Source: Ruegeria sp. ANG-R
GTDB taxonomy: Bacteria; Pseudomonadota; Alphaproteobacteria; Rhodobacterales; Rhodobacteraceae
Length of the DNA stretch: 64,000 nucleotides
Reading direction: 5' to 3'
Assembly (NCBI RefSeq): GCF_000813985.1
Contig: NZ_JWLJ01000006.1
Coordinates: 186,001-250,000 of the forward strand
Position numbers and translations under genes: made by a program
Part shown: positions 1-8,577 of the stretch, in pieces
Layout of the letters: every line of letters begins with the position of its first letter
Position numbering within the stretch: the stretch's first letter is position 1
Notes under the pieces: model-generated
Database searches by the model: none
What the model was told of the DNA's origin: nothing
What the model saw: only the letters and a program-made list of their open reading frames with translations

Positions 1-386
1 TACCGGTATTCCATCGCAACCCAGATCGGGCACGGGTAATCACGCCGTACCTGCTCCAGCCGATCCAAATCCTTTGAATCCGTGAACAGAGGCTTCTCTA
101 CCAACAACGGCAGCGGGCGTGTGTCAGCAACTTCGCAGATCTGATCCACATGCAGATGGTTCGGGCTAGCAATGACGAAACAATCCAGTTCTTTGATCGC
201 CAGAAGCTCCTGCATGGAACCTACCATGATTGCGGTCGGTGCAATTGCCGCTGCCGCAGCGGCCATTTCTGGATCAGGTTCAAATATTGCCGTTACACGA
301 GCACCTTCCAACAAGTCGATATTGTGAAGGTGCTCCTGCCCCATCATGCCGCATCCAATCAGCCCGTAATTGATGGTCCGGGTCAT
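1..386 (-). CDS. Gfo/Idh/MocA-family NAD(P)-dependent oxidoreductase, 3' part outside window
   Basis: The minus strand reads open from an ATG at 386 off the left edge, giving about 128 N-terminal residues. It starts MTRTINYGLIGCGMMG, a Rossmann glycine motif, and has the EKP motif (VEKPL) near residue 105 that is characteristic of Gfo/Idh/MocA dehydrogenases. These enzymes oxidise or reduce sugars, inositols and related polyols with NAD(P). The start lies 13 bases downstream of the stop of the GntR regulator gene, so the two are probably co-transcribed. The substrate cannot be named because the C-terminal substrate domain is missing from the window. Confidence 0.85.
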   Translation of the reverse strand, partial: MTRTINYGLIGCGMMGQEHLHNIDLLEGARVTAIFEPDPEMAAAAAAIAPTAIMVGSMQELLAIKELDCFVIASPNHLHVDQICEVADTRPLPLLVEKPLFTDSKDLDRLEQVRRDYPCPIWVAMEYR

Positions 387-399
387 GCGTGCTTCCTTT

Positions 400-1110
400 T
401 TACTTTAAACGTTGGACGTAGTTGGCCCGATCCGGATCGAACCATGTTTTTGAGAACTCAACGGGTTCAGCGCTTTCCGACCAGCTGAATCGTTCAATAT
501 AGCCGACTGCTTCGCCTGACTGTTTAGTGAAGTTGGGTGGCGTCCAATCCGGCAATGGTTGGACTGAAACTCTGTCTTCGGCCCTTGCGATCCAAAAACC
601 CAATTGGCGCTGATAATAGCGGTAGAGAGAGTCCGAAAGCAGGCTCTGGTCGATCAATCCCGCTGATTCGTCGAGCCAGATTTCTTCGACTGCAATGATT
701 GTATCATTCAGGTAGCGCATCCGGCGTACCCTTGAGCTTGCATCAGAAGCTCCGAATCTTGGCAGATCGGCTGGCTTTTTCAGATAATCGACCGACAGGA
801 TATCTGCGCGCGGCAGGCCGCCCCCTTCAGGTAACTCAAGCCTGAACATCGCGTAGACACTGTCTTGTGTTCCGGTCTCGCGAATATAGTTGCCCGAACC
901 TTGAATACGCTCCAACATCCCTTTTTTTTCCAGCTCAGCGAGCGATTTTCGCAACGTCCCAACGGAGACTTTCAATTCCGCTGCCATCTCACGTTCAGGC
1001 GACAATCGTTCACCATCAATCAGGCGGCCCGCTGCGATATCGCGGATCAGCAGTTCCGCGATCTGTATGTAAACCGGCAGTGCGTTCGGATTTCTGTCGG
1101 ATGCGTTCAT
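400..1110 (-). CDS. GntR-family transcriptional regulator (HutC/UTRA type)
   Basis: A 236-residue protein with an N-terminal winged helix (about residues 8-75; the SPEREMAAELKVS stretch is the GntR helix-turn-helix) and a C-terminal UTRA-type ligand domain. I chose the ATG at 1110 (MNASDRN); the reading frame also opens at a GTG at 1149, but that would put residues through the divergent promoter. It is transcribed away from the monooxygenase/TRAP operon that starts at 1216 and is likely its local regulator. UTRA domains bind small metabolites, so the ligand is probably the imported substrate or a product. No ligand can be named. Confidence 0.85.
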   Translation of the reverse strand: MNASDRNPNALPVYIQIAELLIRDIAAGRLIDGERLSPEREMAAELKVSVGTLRKSLAELEKKGMLERIQGSGNYIRETGTQDSVYAMFRLELPEGGGLPRADILSVDYLKKPADLPRFGASDASSRVRRMRYLNDTIIAVEEIWLDESAGLIDQSLLSDSLYRYYQRQLGFWIARAEDRVSVQPLPDWTPPNFTKQSGEAVGYIERFSWSESAEPVEFSKTWFDPDRANYVQRLK

Positions 1111-1151
1111 GCAGGGCGCTTCACTCGGTCGCAGGAAAAATTGATACACTA

Positions 1152-1165
1152 TTGATCTACATCAA
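1152..1165. promoter_or_regulatory. Perfect FNR/FixK-type palindrome TTGAT-N4-ATCAA
   Basis: The sequence TTGATCTACATCAA is an exact match to the FNR-family half-site arrangement TTGAT-N4-ATCAA and extends one more paired base on each side (1151-1166). It sits in the divergent promoter, 42 bases from the GntR start and 51 bases from the monooxygenase start. FNR/FnrL/Dnr proteins bind this motif; the GntR protein could instead be the true binder, since it also uses palindromes. Confidence 0.5.
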
Positions 1166-1215
1166 TGCGCTTGCTACGCAAGAGGAAAGTCAAAGATGTA
1201 CGGAGCGTGAATCAA

Positions 1216-2370
1216 ATGACCATCGTCCCCATCACATCCCCCGACCTGGATGCGGCCGAGGTTTCGTGGTTTGCAGCGCTCTGCTCGGATGACTACCAGT
1301 TTCTGGGTGTGCCTGATGGTGATCTGCGATCCAGTTGGGAGCATTGTTCAGGCATCGTCAAAGAAGCCGAAGCACAAGGGTTTCGCAACATCCTTTGCCC
1401 CTCGTCTTATCAGGTCGGACAGGACACCCTGAGCTTTGTCGCAGGCTGCGCGCCAATCACCGAAAAAATCAACCTGCTGGCCGCCGTGCGCTGTGGTGAG
1501 ATGCAGCCCATCATGCTGGCCCGCACCATCGCGACGCTGGACCACATGCTGAAGGGGCGGCTGACGGTCAACATCATCTCGTCCGATTTCCCGGGCGAGA
1601 AAGCCGACAGTGCGTTTCGCTATCAGCGTTCGCGCGAAGTGGTTGAGATTCTGAAACAGGCCTGGACGCAGGATGAGATCAACCATGCGGGCGAGGTCTA
1701 CAATTTTTCGAGCCTGACGACGGACCCGGCCCGGCCTTACCAGGCTGGTGGCCCACTTCTGTATTTTGGCGGCTACTCCCCGTCTGCTTTGGACCTGTGC
1801 GGCGAGCATTGCGATGTCTATCTGATGTGGCCAGAAACCAAGGATCAGTTGGCAGAGCGAATGAAAGCCGTTCACGCGGTTGCCGAGGATTACAATCGTA
1901 CTCTGGATTACGGCCTGCGCGTTCACATGATCGTGCGGGATACCGAAGCTGAAGCGCAAGAATATGCTGACTACATCGTTTCGAAACTGGATGACGAATA
2001 CGGTCGCGCGATCCGCGAGAGGGCGTTGGATGCGACCTCGCTGGGCGTGGCGCATCAGTCCAAGAACCGCGATCTGGCCGACGAATATGGCTATGTCGAA
2101 CCCGGACTTTGGACAGGTGTCGGACGCGCCCGCTCGGGTTGTGGTGCAGCGCTGGTCGGATCGACCGATCAAGTTATGTCCAAGATCGAAGAGTATCAGA
2201 AGATGGGCATCCGCGCCTTCATCTTCTCGGGCTATCCGCACATGGATGAGGCCAAGCATTTTGGCGCCCGCGTGATGCCCAACCTGAAAACCTGCTCGCT
2301 TCCCGAAGCCTACGGGCGCGTGCCAGCAACCACCCCGGCGACCCCGCTGGGCAACGGAGTTCGTCGCTGA
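1216..2370 (+). CDS. LLM-class flavin-dependent monooxygenase, SsuD-like
   Basis: A 384-residue luciferase-like monooxygenase. Features fitting the SsuD (alkanesulfonate monooxygenase) branch are the early ATLDHMLKGR segment, the R-x-H pair in LRVHMIVRD, the GCGAALVGSTDQV helix and the closing FIFSGYPHMDEA motif. SsuD enzymes use FMNH2 and oxygen to split C-S bonds of sulfonates, giving sulfite and an aldehyde. Start 1216 is chosen because GGAG lies at 1203-1206; the longer frame from 1165 lacks homology character. It is first in an operon with an aldo/keto reductase and a flavin reductase, both overlapping by one base. Other LLM substrates (amines, esters) cannot be excluded. Confidence 0.85.
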   Translation: MTIVPITSPDLDAAEVSWFAALCSDDYQFLGVPDGDLRSSWEHCSGIVKEAEAQGFRNILCPSSYQVGQDTLSFVAGCAPITEKINLLAAVRCGEMQPIMLARTIATLDHMLKGRLTVNIISSDFPGEKADSAFRYQRSREVVEILKQAWTQDEINHAGEVYNFSSLTTDPARPYQAGGPLLYFGGYSPSALDLCGEHCDVYLMWPETKDQLAERMKAVHAVAEDYNRTLDYGLRVHMIVRDTEAEAQEYADYIVSKLDDEYGRAIRERALDATSLGVAHQSKNRDLADEYGYVEPGLWTGVGRARSGCGAALVGSTDQVMSKIEEYQKMGIRAFIFSGYPHMDEAKHFGARVMPNLKTCSLPEAYGRVPATTPATPLGNGVRR

Positions 2371-3260
2371 TGCAACGTGTGAAACTATCTGACACTCTGG
2401 AAATGAGCCGCCTTGTCTATGGCATGTGGCGCTTGGGTGATGACAGTGACACCTCGACAGCGCATGTCGAGGCCAAGATTCAGACATGTCTGGATCAGGG
2501 GATCACCACCTTCGACCAGGCCGATATTTATGGCGGATACGCGGCCGAGGCCGTTCTGGGCAATGCCTTGCGCGCCAATCCCAGCCTGCGCCAGAAGATG
2601 GAGATCGTCACCAAATGTGACATCGTTGCGCCGATGGGGCGCTATGCCGAGGCCAAGGTCAAATACTACGACACGTCACGCGCGCATATTCTAAAATCGG
2701 TCGATACGTCTCTTTCGGAAATGGCGATTGACCACATCGACCTGCTACTGATCCACCGCCCTGATCCAATGATGGACCACAATGAAACCGGTGCGGCGCT
2801 GGATGAGGTGGTAGCCAGTGGCAAGGTCGGCGCGGTTGGCGTGTCAAACTTCCGCCCTTGGGACTGGTCTCTGCTACAGTCGGCAATGAAAACCCAGTTG
2901 GTCACAAATCAGATTGAAATCTCGCTTGGGGAGATCAGCCCGTTTACCAATGGCGATCTAGCGTTCCATCAACAGCATGGTCACCCGCTTATGGCGTGGT
3001 CCCCGCTTGGCGGGGGCCTTTTGATGGCCGGGAACCCTCCGGTCGGTGTTGTAGCGGATGAGATCGCCGCAGAATTCGGTGTGGATCGCGCCGCTGTGGC
3101 CGTTGCTTTCCTGCTCGCGCATCCGGCGAACATTCTGCCGGTTCTGGGCACAAATAATCTGGGCCGCATCAAGCGCGCCTCGGATGCGTTGAAAGTCAAG
3201 CTGGATCGTGAAAGCTGGTACCGCCTGTATGAGGCGGCGCTGGGACATGAGGTGCCCTGA
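2370..3260 (+). CDS. Aldo/keto reductase (YdhF-like)
   Basis: A 296-residue AKR barrel. The catalytic tetrad can be placed: D and Y in FDQADIYGGY, K in EIVTKCD and H in LLLIHRPDP. The C-terminal part carries the cofactor-binding LPVLGTNNLGRI segment typical of the YdhF group. It starts in a TGATG overlap with the monooxygenase. In this operon a sensible role is to reduce or oxidise the aldehyde or ketone released by the monooxygenase; that is inference. It is probably cytoplasmic and NADPH-dependent, as are most of the family. Confidence 0.88.
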   Translation: MQRVKLSDTLEMSRLVYGMWRLGDDSDTSTAHVEAKIQTCLDQGITTFDQADIYGGYAAEAVLGNALRANPSLRQKMEIVTKCDIVAPMGRYAEAKVKYYDTSRAHILKSVDTSLSEMAIDHIDLLLIHRPDPMMDHNETGAALDEVVASGKVGAVGVSNFRPWDWSLLQSAMKTQLVTNQIEISLGEISPFTNGDLAFHQQHGHPLMAWSPLGGGLLMAGNPPVGVVADEIAAEFGVDRAAVAVAFLLAHPANILPVLGTNNLGRIKRASDALKVKLDRESWYRLYEAALGHEVP

Positions 3261-3775
3261 TGAATGCAATCTCGCGCGATATGAACCATACATTTATCCC
3301 GCATAAAGACGACACGCGCACCCTACGCGATGCCTTTGGTCGCTTTGCCACCGGCGTTACCGTCGTGACCTGCGATAGTGAGGATGGGCCGATCTGCATA
3401 ACGGCCAACAGCTTTTCGTCCCTGTCGCTGGACCCACCGCTGGTAATGTGGGCCGGCGACCGCAATTCGCGCCGGTTCCGCTATTTTCACGCGGCGCGTC
3501 ACTTCAGCGTGCATGTTCTGTCTGCTGAACAGGCTGAACTGTGTTTTGGCTGTTCAAAAGATGCCCATGCGTTGCGTGAAATCGAACATGACCGTTGTGA
3601 AAACGGCACCCCGTTGTTGCCGGGCAGTCTTGCCCGGTTCGAATGCGAGCAGCACGCTTATCACGATGCAGGCGATCATGTGATCGTGGTGGGCAAAGTT
3701 CTGAAGGTCAGCATGGCGGATGGAGATGCGCTGACTTTCTTTGCCGGAAAACTCGGCCAATTCGCGAAAGCCTAA
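3260..3775 (+). CDS. Flavin reductase (HpaC/FMN-binding split-barrel type)
   Basis: A 171-residue flavin reductase-like protein with the family signature around residues 25-60: FGRFATGVTVVT, then ITANSFSSLSLDPPLV, which lines the FMN pocket. These enzymes use NAD(P)H to make free reduced flavin for a partner monooxygenase. The start codon overlaps the aldo/keto reductase stop (TGATG), and the SsuD-like gene is two genes upstream, so it most likely supplies FMNH2 to that enzyme. The frame also contains a second Met eight codons in, which could be the start. Confidence 0.88.
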   Translation: MNAISRDMNHTFIPHKDDTRTLRDAFGRFATGVTVVTCDSEDGPICITANSFSSLSLDPPLVMWAGDRNSRRFRYFHAARHFSVHVLSAEQAELCFGCSKDAHALREIEHDRCENGTPLLPGSLARFECEQHAYHDAGDHVIVVGKVLKVSMADGDALTFFAGKLGQFAKA

Positions 3776-3828
3776 GCGCGATATGATGATTGCGGGGCAA
3801 ACCCGCGGCTGACCAAGGGAGGATCCGC

Positions 3829-4416
3829 ATGGGCGGACTGGCATCGGCGTTAGCGCCGATTGCATTCGTGAACGAAACCGTGCTGCGATTGGGCCGCGCG
3901 GTTGGCGTCGTTGCGATTGCATTCATGGTAATCGCAATCCTGATTCAGGTATTCTTTCGATACGTTCTGGGCAATGCCCTGCCATGGCCGGATGAAGCTG
4001 CGCGGTTCTGTATGCTCTGGATGACCGGCCTGATGGCGCCCACCGCTTTCCGACGCGGAGGGTTCGTCGCCATCGACATGCTTGCGCGCTTCCTGCCGCG
4101 TGTATTGGGCCTGTCGCTCAATCTATTCCTGCTGCTGATATCGCTGGCCGTCCTGCTGGTTGCGGTCAATATCGGCTGGTCCGAAGTGACGGGATTTGGT
4201 GGCCGGTTCGCTACTGCGGCGTTGTACCTGCCCACCTCTTTCGCCTTTGACGAATGGTACCGCATTCCACGCAGTTGGATGATGGCCTCGCTGCTGGTTG
4301 GGATCATCCTCCTGATCTCAGTCAATATCGAGCTGATCTTGCGGTCCGTCGTGACCATACTGGGTGGAGCACATCTTTTGCCTGAAATTCCCGAAGCTGC
4401 GGTGGGGGCTGAATAA
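3829..4416 (+). CDS. dctQ: TRAP transporter small membrane subunit DctQ
   Basis: A 195-residue protein with four hydrophobic segments (about residues 20-45, 60-80, 95-120 and 145-170) and the DctQ pattern FFRYVLGNALPWPDEAARF near helix 2. The start at 3829 has a strong GGGAGG site eight bases upstream; the frame upstream of it is unlikely to be translated. DctQ forms a complex with the large permease DctM, encoded directly next with no intergenic base. It belongs to the transporter of the monooxygenase operon. Confidence 0.9.
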   Translation: MGGLASALAPIAFVNETVLRLGRAVGVVAIAFMVIAILIQVFFRYVLGNALPWPDEAARFCMLWMTGLMAPTAFRRGGFVAIDMLARFLPRVLGLSLNLFLLLISLAVLLVAVNIGWSEVTGFGGRFATAALYLPTSFAFDEWYRIPRSWMMASLLVGIILLISVNIELILRSVVTILGGAHLLPEIPEAAVGAE

Positions 4417-5706
4417 ATGCTGATTTGGTTCCTGCCCACCTTCCTGATTTTCCTGCTGATCGGCCTGCCGGTGTTTTTCGCACTGCTGGCTGCGCCCGGC
4501 ATTCTGCTATGGCTCAGCGGTCAGACCAACGACATCACGCTGCTTTATCGAAATGTCTATAACGGCATGGACAGCTTCCCGCTGATGGCGATTCCGTTCT
4601 TCATGCTGGCCGGAGAACTCATGAACCGTGGCGGCATCACCATCCGCCTCGTCGAGTTCAGCCAGGCCTTGATGGGCCACCTGCGGGGCGGCCTTGCGCA
4701 TGTGAACGTCCTCAGCTCGATCCTGTTTGCGGGTCTGTCCGGCTCTGCAGTCGCTGACACCTCGGCGCTTGGGTCAATGCTGATCCCGGCGATGGAGAAG
4801 CAGGGCTATACCCGCAAATTCGCCGCTGCGATCACGGCGGCCAGTTCGGTGATTGGCCCGATCATCCCACCCTCGGGCATCATGATCATCTATGCCTATG
4901 TCATGGGCGAAAGTGTGGCGGCGCTCTTCCTTGCAGGTATCGTGCCCGGTGTGATGGTTGGCGTTGGACTGATGCTGATGATCAAAGTCATGGCTGATCG
5001 CTATGATTTTCCCGTCGCAAGCCGCAAATACACCTGGCCCGAACGCCGTCAGGCCAGCCTCAAGGCCTTCTTTCCGCTGATGACGCCTGTGATCATTCTG
5101 GGTGGTATTCTGGGTGGCATTTTCACCCCGACCGAAGCCGCTGCTGTGGCCGTGGGATACGCTTTCATTATCGGTTTCTTCGTCCTGCGCACCCTTACCT
5201 TGAAGGAAGTGCCAGAAATCCTCAGCAACGCGGGTATGACCTCGGCGGTCGTATTGCTGTTGGTCGGCGCGGCGATGGCGTTCAAGACGGTCGTTAGTCT
5301 TAGCCATGCGCCGGAACAGTTGGCCTCGCTAATCCTCAGCCTATCGGAAAACCCGCTGATCCTGCTGTTCCTGATCAACCTGCTGCTGTTCATCGTTGGC
5401 ATGTTTCTGGACGCAGGCCCGGCGATCATCATCCTTGGCCCGATCCTTGGTCCGATCTTCACCAGTCTTGGTGTCGACCCGATCCATTTCGCCATCATCA
5501 TGAGCGTCAACCTGACCGTTGGTCTGGCAACACCACCAATGGGGCTGGTCCTGTTCGTAGCCGCCGCAGTGTCGCGGGAGCGGGTAGAAACAATCGCCAA
5601 AGCCATCCTGCCGTTTCTGGCAGTCGAAATCATTGTGATCTTCCTGATCACATACATCCCCGCACTATCCATGACGATCCCGAGGATAACGGGATTTGCA
5701 AACTAA
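4417..5706 (+). CDS. dctM: TRAP transporter large permease DctM
   Basis: A 429-residue, very hydrophobic DctM protein with about twelve membrane segments. Family motifs include PLMAIPFFMLAGELM, the GLSGSAVADTSALGS loop and IGPIIPPSGIMIIYA. The ATG follows the dctQ stop immediately (TAAATG), which implies translational coupling. DctM carries the sodium-driven transport pathway and receives substrate from the periplasmic DctP protein encoded next. Confidence 0.93.
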   Translation: MLIWFLPTFLIFLLIGLPVFFALLAAPGILLWLSGQTNDITLLYRNVYNGMDSFPLMAIPFFMLAGELMNRGGITIRLVEFSQALMGHLRGGLAHVNVLSSILFAGLSGSAVADTSALGSMLIPAMEKQGYTRKFAAAITAASSVIGPIIPPSGIMIIYAYVMGESVAALFLAGIVPGVMVGVGLMLMIKVMADRYDFPVASRKYTWPERRQASLKAFFPLMTPVIILGGILGGIFTPTEAAAVAVGYAFIIGFFVLRTLTLKEVPEILSNAGMTSAVVLLLVGAAMAFKTVVSLSHAPEQLASLILSLSENPLILLFLINLLLFIVGMFLDAGPAIIILGPILGPIFTSLGVDPIHFAIIMSVNLTVGLATPPMGLVLFVAAAVSRERVETIAKAILPFLAVEIIVIFLITYIPALSMTIPRITGFAN

Positions 5707-5730
5707 CTGAGACCCATAGGGAGGAAACGC

Positions 5731-6792
5731 ATGCTCAGAGATTTCTTTAAAACCGCAGCGGTGGCCACATCGCTGGTGGCCGCATCGGCGATTGCGGCAA
5801 CGGCGGCCGATTTTACGTTGCGCGCCACGGCCAACTCGAACGAAAACGACGAGGATTACGATGGCCTTGTCGTCTTCAAGAACTATGTTGAGGCGGCATC
5901 AAACGGCGCTATCGAGGTCGAACTGTTCATCGGCACGCAGCTGTGTTCGAACGGCGCGGAATGCCTGCAGGGCGTAGCGGATGGCACCATCGACATCTAC
6001 ATCTCCACCTCGGGCGGTGCTTCTGGCATCTTCCCGTATGTGCAGGTTCTGGACCTGCCCTACCTGATGGCTGATGACCGCATTGCCGAACACGTGTTGT
6101 CAGGCGATTTCACCCGGCAAATGCGTGACATGGCGTTGGAGGATTCCGGCGGCGCAATCCGTCTGATGACCATCGGCAACACAGGCGGCTGGCGCAACTT
6201 TGCCAACACCCAACGCCGTGTGGCGGAACCTGCCGATATGGAAGGTCTGAAAATCCGCACAGTTGTGGCCGACCTGCCGCAGGAATTGGTCAAGGCTCTG
6301 GGTGCATCACCAACCCCGATCCCATGGCCGGAACTGTTCACCAGCTTCCAGACTGGCGTTGTCGAAGGCTCCAAAAACGGCATCACCGACATCATGGGCA
6401 TGAAATTCCCCGATGCGGGCCTGCAATACGTCACGCTGGACGGCCATGCCTACATGGGTGCGCTGTGGTGGATGAACAACGCCAAGTTCCAGGAAATGCC
6501 CGAGGATTTGCGCCGCGTGGTGGTGGATGGATTCTACGCGCTGCAGCAGGCCACATTTGCGTCGCCCAAGCGCAAATCGATCCAAGCATACGAAGATTTC
6601 GTTGCGGGCGGAGGTGATCTTTACGTACCTACACCCGAGCAGAAAGCCGCGTTCAAAGAGGCTGCAACACCGGTTTATGCCTGGTTCCAGTCCAACGTGG
6701 CGCGTGGTGACGAAGTGTTTAACGCATTGACCGAGGCCGTTGCTGCGGCTGAGGCGGATGTAAACGCCTCGCGTGATGCAGACCTGAACTAA
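5731..6792 (+). CDS. dctP: TRAP transporter periplasmic substrate-binding protein DctP
   Basis: A 353-residue extracytoplasmic solute receptor. Residues 1-26 form a signal peptide ending in ATAADF, and the mature part has the DctP core: the LKIRTVVADLPQELVKALGASPTPIPWPE segment with its ligand-contacting Arg (about residue 175), followed by ELFTSFQTGVVEG. A strong AGGGAGG site lies seven bases before the ATG. It is the last gene of the operon and is followed by a hairpin at 6803. The order Q-M-P with the receptor last, behind catabolic genes, suggests that it imports the substrate of the monooxygenase. Confidence 0.93.
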   Translation: MLRDFFKTAAVATSLVAASAIAATAADFTLRATANSNENDEDYDGLVVFKNYVEAASNGAIEVELFIGTQLCSNGAECLQGVADGTIDIYISTSGGASGIFPYVQVLDLPYLMADDRIAEHVLSGDFTRQMRDMALEDSGGAIRLMTIGNTGGWRNFANTQRRVAEPADMEGLKIRTVVADLPQELVKALGASPTPIPWPELFTSFQTGVVEGSKNGITDIMGMKFPDAGLQYVTLDGHAYMGALWWMNNAKFQEMPEDLRRVVVDGFYALQQATFASPKRKSIQAYEDFVAGGGDLYVPTPEQKAAFKEAATPVYAWFQSNVARGDEVFNALTEAVAAAEADVNASRDADLN

Positions 6793-6802
6793 ATTGTTGG
6801 GT

Positions 6803-6818
6803 CGGGCCTTTGGGCCCG
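6803..6818. terminator. Hairpin between convergent dctP and SEL1 genes
   Basis: CGGGCC (6803-6808) pairs with GGCCCG (6813-6818) around a four-base loop, 11 bases after the dctP stop. Only a short T run (CCTTTA) follows on the plus strand, so it is a weak terminator by sequence. Its place between two convergent genes supports that role. Confidence 0.5.
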
Positions 6819-6822
6819 GCCT

Positions 6823-7293
6823 TTACCGAAACGGGTACATCCACACTTTGTAGTCGTTGACCAGAACATGCGCCCTTTCGATCTGCTCCGGCGACATCTT
6901 CTTGACCACTTCCTCAAGGCTGATCGCCGCATCGGGATCGCCGCCAATCGCGCTGAGCGTGTACCACATGTAGGCTCGCACCAAATCAGGCGCGGGCATA
7001 CCCAGACCCAGCTCATAGTACCAGCCGATGCCGGATTGCGCGCCCGGATGCCCCTTCATCGAGGCGCGCAGATACCATTCGAACGCCCGCTCATAGTCCT
7101 GTTCGACCCCGAGCCCCAGCCCGTACATCACACCGATCAACTCTTCGGCTTCTGCATTGCCGGATCGCGCCGCTGGCAACAGTTCTTCGCGCGCGGCCTT
7201 AAACTCTCCGGCTTCCATCAAATCACGCGCCTGTTCCAACTCGGCCAGCGCCGGAGTCGCAAGCATATAAAGGGCAAATACAAACTGACGCAT
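6823..7293 (-). CDS. Exported SEL1-repeat protein
   Basis: A 156-residue protein. MRQFVFALYMLATPALAELE is a signal peptide with an ALA cleavage motif, so I start at 7293 rather than further upstream. Two to three SEL1-like repeats follow (NAEAEELIGVMYGLGLGVEQDYERAFEWY, then HPGAQSGIGWYYELG), of the kind that form alpha-helical protein-binding solenoids in the periplasm. Its start codon overlaps the beginning of the divergent MauG-type gene. No specific partner can be named. Confidence 0.8.
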   Translation of the reverse strand: MRQFVFALYMLATPALAELEQARDLMEAGEFKAAREELLPAARSGNAEAEELIGVMYGLGLGVEQDYERAFEWYLRASMKGHPGAQSGIGWYYELGLGMPAPDLVRAYMWYTLSAIGGDPDAAISLEEVVKKMSPEQIERAHVLVNDYKVWMYPFR

Positions 7294-8577
7294 GGGGTTA
7301 CTTTCCTCTTGGCCGGGGCCGCGGCGGCTCAGGATTTGCCGCGGCCACTGACCGATGATGACTTCATTCCCTTTGATATGGAACAGGCCGCTATCGGCCA
7401 TCAACTGTTTTACGACCCGATCCTGTCGGGCAATCAGAACATTGCGTGCGCCCATTGCCATCACCCTGATTTTGGCACGTCGGATGGGCTGTCCCTAGGC
7501 ATCGGAGAAGGCGGCGAAGGCCTTGGCCCCGACCGCACGCCGGGGATCGGCGCGAACAAGATCCGCAAACGCATCCCCCGCAATTCCCCGGGTCTGTGGA
7601 ATCTCGGCGCCAAAGACATCCATACAGTGTTTCATGACGGGCGCCTGAGTATCTCGGATGTCTACGGCAACGGCTTCAATTCACCTGCGCAAGAATGGTT
7701 GCCCGACGGGCTGAACTCTCTGCTAGCTGCACAGGCCTTGTTTCCTCTGACCTCGCAGTTCGAAATGGCAGGCAACGTTGCCGAAAACGAGGTGACTGGA
7801 GCTGTCCATGATCGCATTGACAAGGGTTGGTCGATTTTGGCGAAACGTATCCGTACTAGTTCATACTACGGTTCCGCTATGGTTGCTGCCTTTGATGAAA
7901 TCGAGACCGCCGAAGAAATCACCATTACCCAGATCGCCAACGCGCTGGCAGCATTTATGGCAATCGAATGGCGGAGCACGGACAGTGCGTTCGATCAATA
8001 TCTGGCCGGCAACACCGATGCCCTGACGGTCACCCAAAAAAGCGGCATGGACCTATTCTATGGAAAGGCTCAGTGTTCCTCTTGTCATTCCGGCTCGTTG
8101 ATGACCGATCAGAAGTTTTATGCGTTGGGCCTGCCACCCTTCGGTCCAGGCCGAACCCGGCAATGGGACCCGTATGCCCGGGACGTCGGTCGCATGGGTG
8201 AAAGCAATCGCCTGGAAGATGCATATAGGTTCCGGACGCCTATGTTGCGCAACATTGTCCTGACCGCACCATACGGTCACAATGGTGCCTTTCCCGATTT
8301 AGAGAGCATCATTCGCCATCACTTAAACCCTCGTACAAGCCAAGAGAATTGGACACCTCAAATGGCTGCTCTACCAAAGATTCCCTGGTTGCAGAAAACT
8401 GACTTTTTAGTTTGGGAAGACCGCTTTGAAATGGAACGTCAATTCAACAAGATCGACATAGATGCAATTCAACTTTCGGAGCTGGAAGTCCAAAGCCTAA
8501 TATCTTTTTTGCATTCCTTGACAGGTTTCAGCGTGAATTCACCAAAATTTGGTGTTCCCGAGGGATTTATTCCTTAG
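7285..8577 (+). CDS. Di-haem cytochrome c peroxidase / MauG family protein
   Basis: About 430 residues with two covalent haem c motifs: CAHCH near residue 55 and CSSCH near residue 270. The family core is visible in RNSPGLWNLG, FHDGRLS, TSQFEMAG and the RTPMLRNIVLTAPYGHNGAF segment. A short hydrophobic leader (VTFLLAGAAAA-QD) indicates export. No ATG, GTG or TTG fits well: the frame continues open upstream but is then antisense to the SEL1 gene. An in-frame CTG at 7285 is my best guess, so the start is uncertain by several codons. The 3' end abuts an IS5-type scrap, and the last residues may have been altered by that insertion. It could detoxify peroxide or modify a partner protein. Confidence 0.8.
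   Translation: MTHGVTFLLAGAAAAQDLPRPLTDDDFIPFDMEQAAIGHQLFYDPILSGNQNIACAHCHHPDFGTSDGLSLGIGEGGEGLGPDRTPGIGANKIRKRIPRNSPGLWNLGAKDIHTVFHDGRLSISDVYGNGFNSPAQEWLPDGLNSLLAAQALFPLTSQFEMAGNVAENEVTGAVHDRIDKGWSILAKRIRTSSYYGSAMVAAFDEIETAEEITITQIANALAAFMAIEWRSTDSAFDQYLAGNTDALTVTQKSGMDLFYGKAQCSSCHSGSLMTDQKFYALGLPPFGPGRTRQWDPYARDVGRMGESNRLEDAYRFRTPMLRNIVLTAPYGHNGAFPDLESIIRHHLNPRTSQENWTPQMAALPKIPWLQKTDFLVWEDRFEMERQFNKIDIDAIQLSELEVQSLISFLHSLTGFSVNSPKFGVPEGFIP

Noticed and set aside
1348-2487. 379-codon minus-strand frame
   Set aside because: Antisense shadow of the LLM monooxygenase gene.
6868-7284. N-terminal extension of the MauG-type frame
   Set aside because: It is antisense to the SEL1 gene, has no signal-peptide character and lacks family similarity; only the part from about 7285 is credible.
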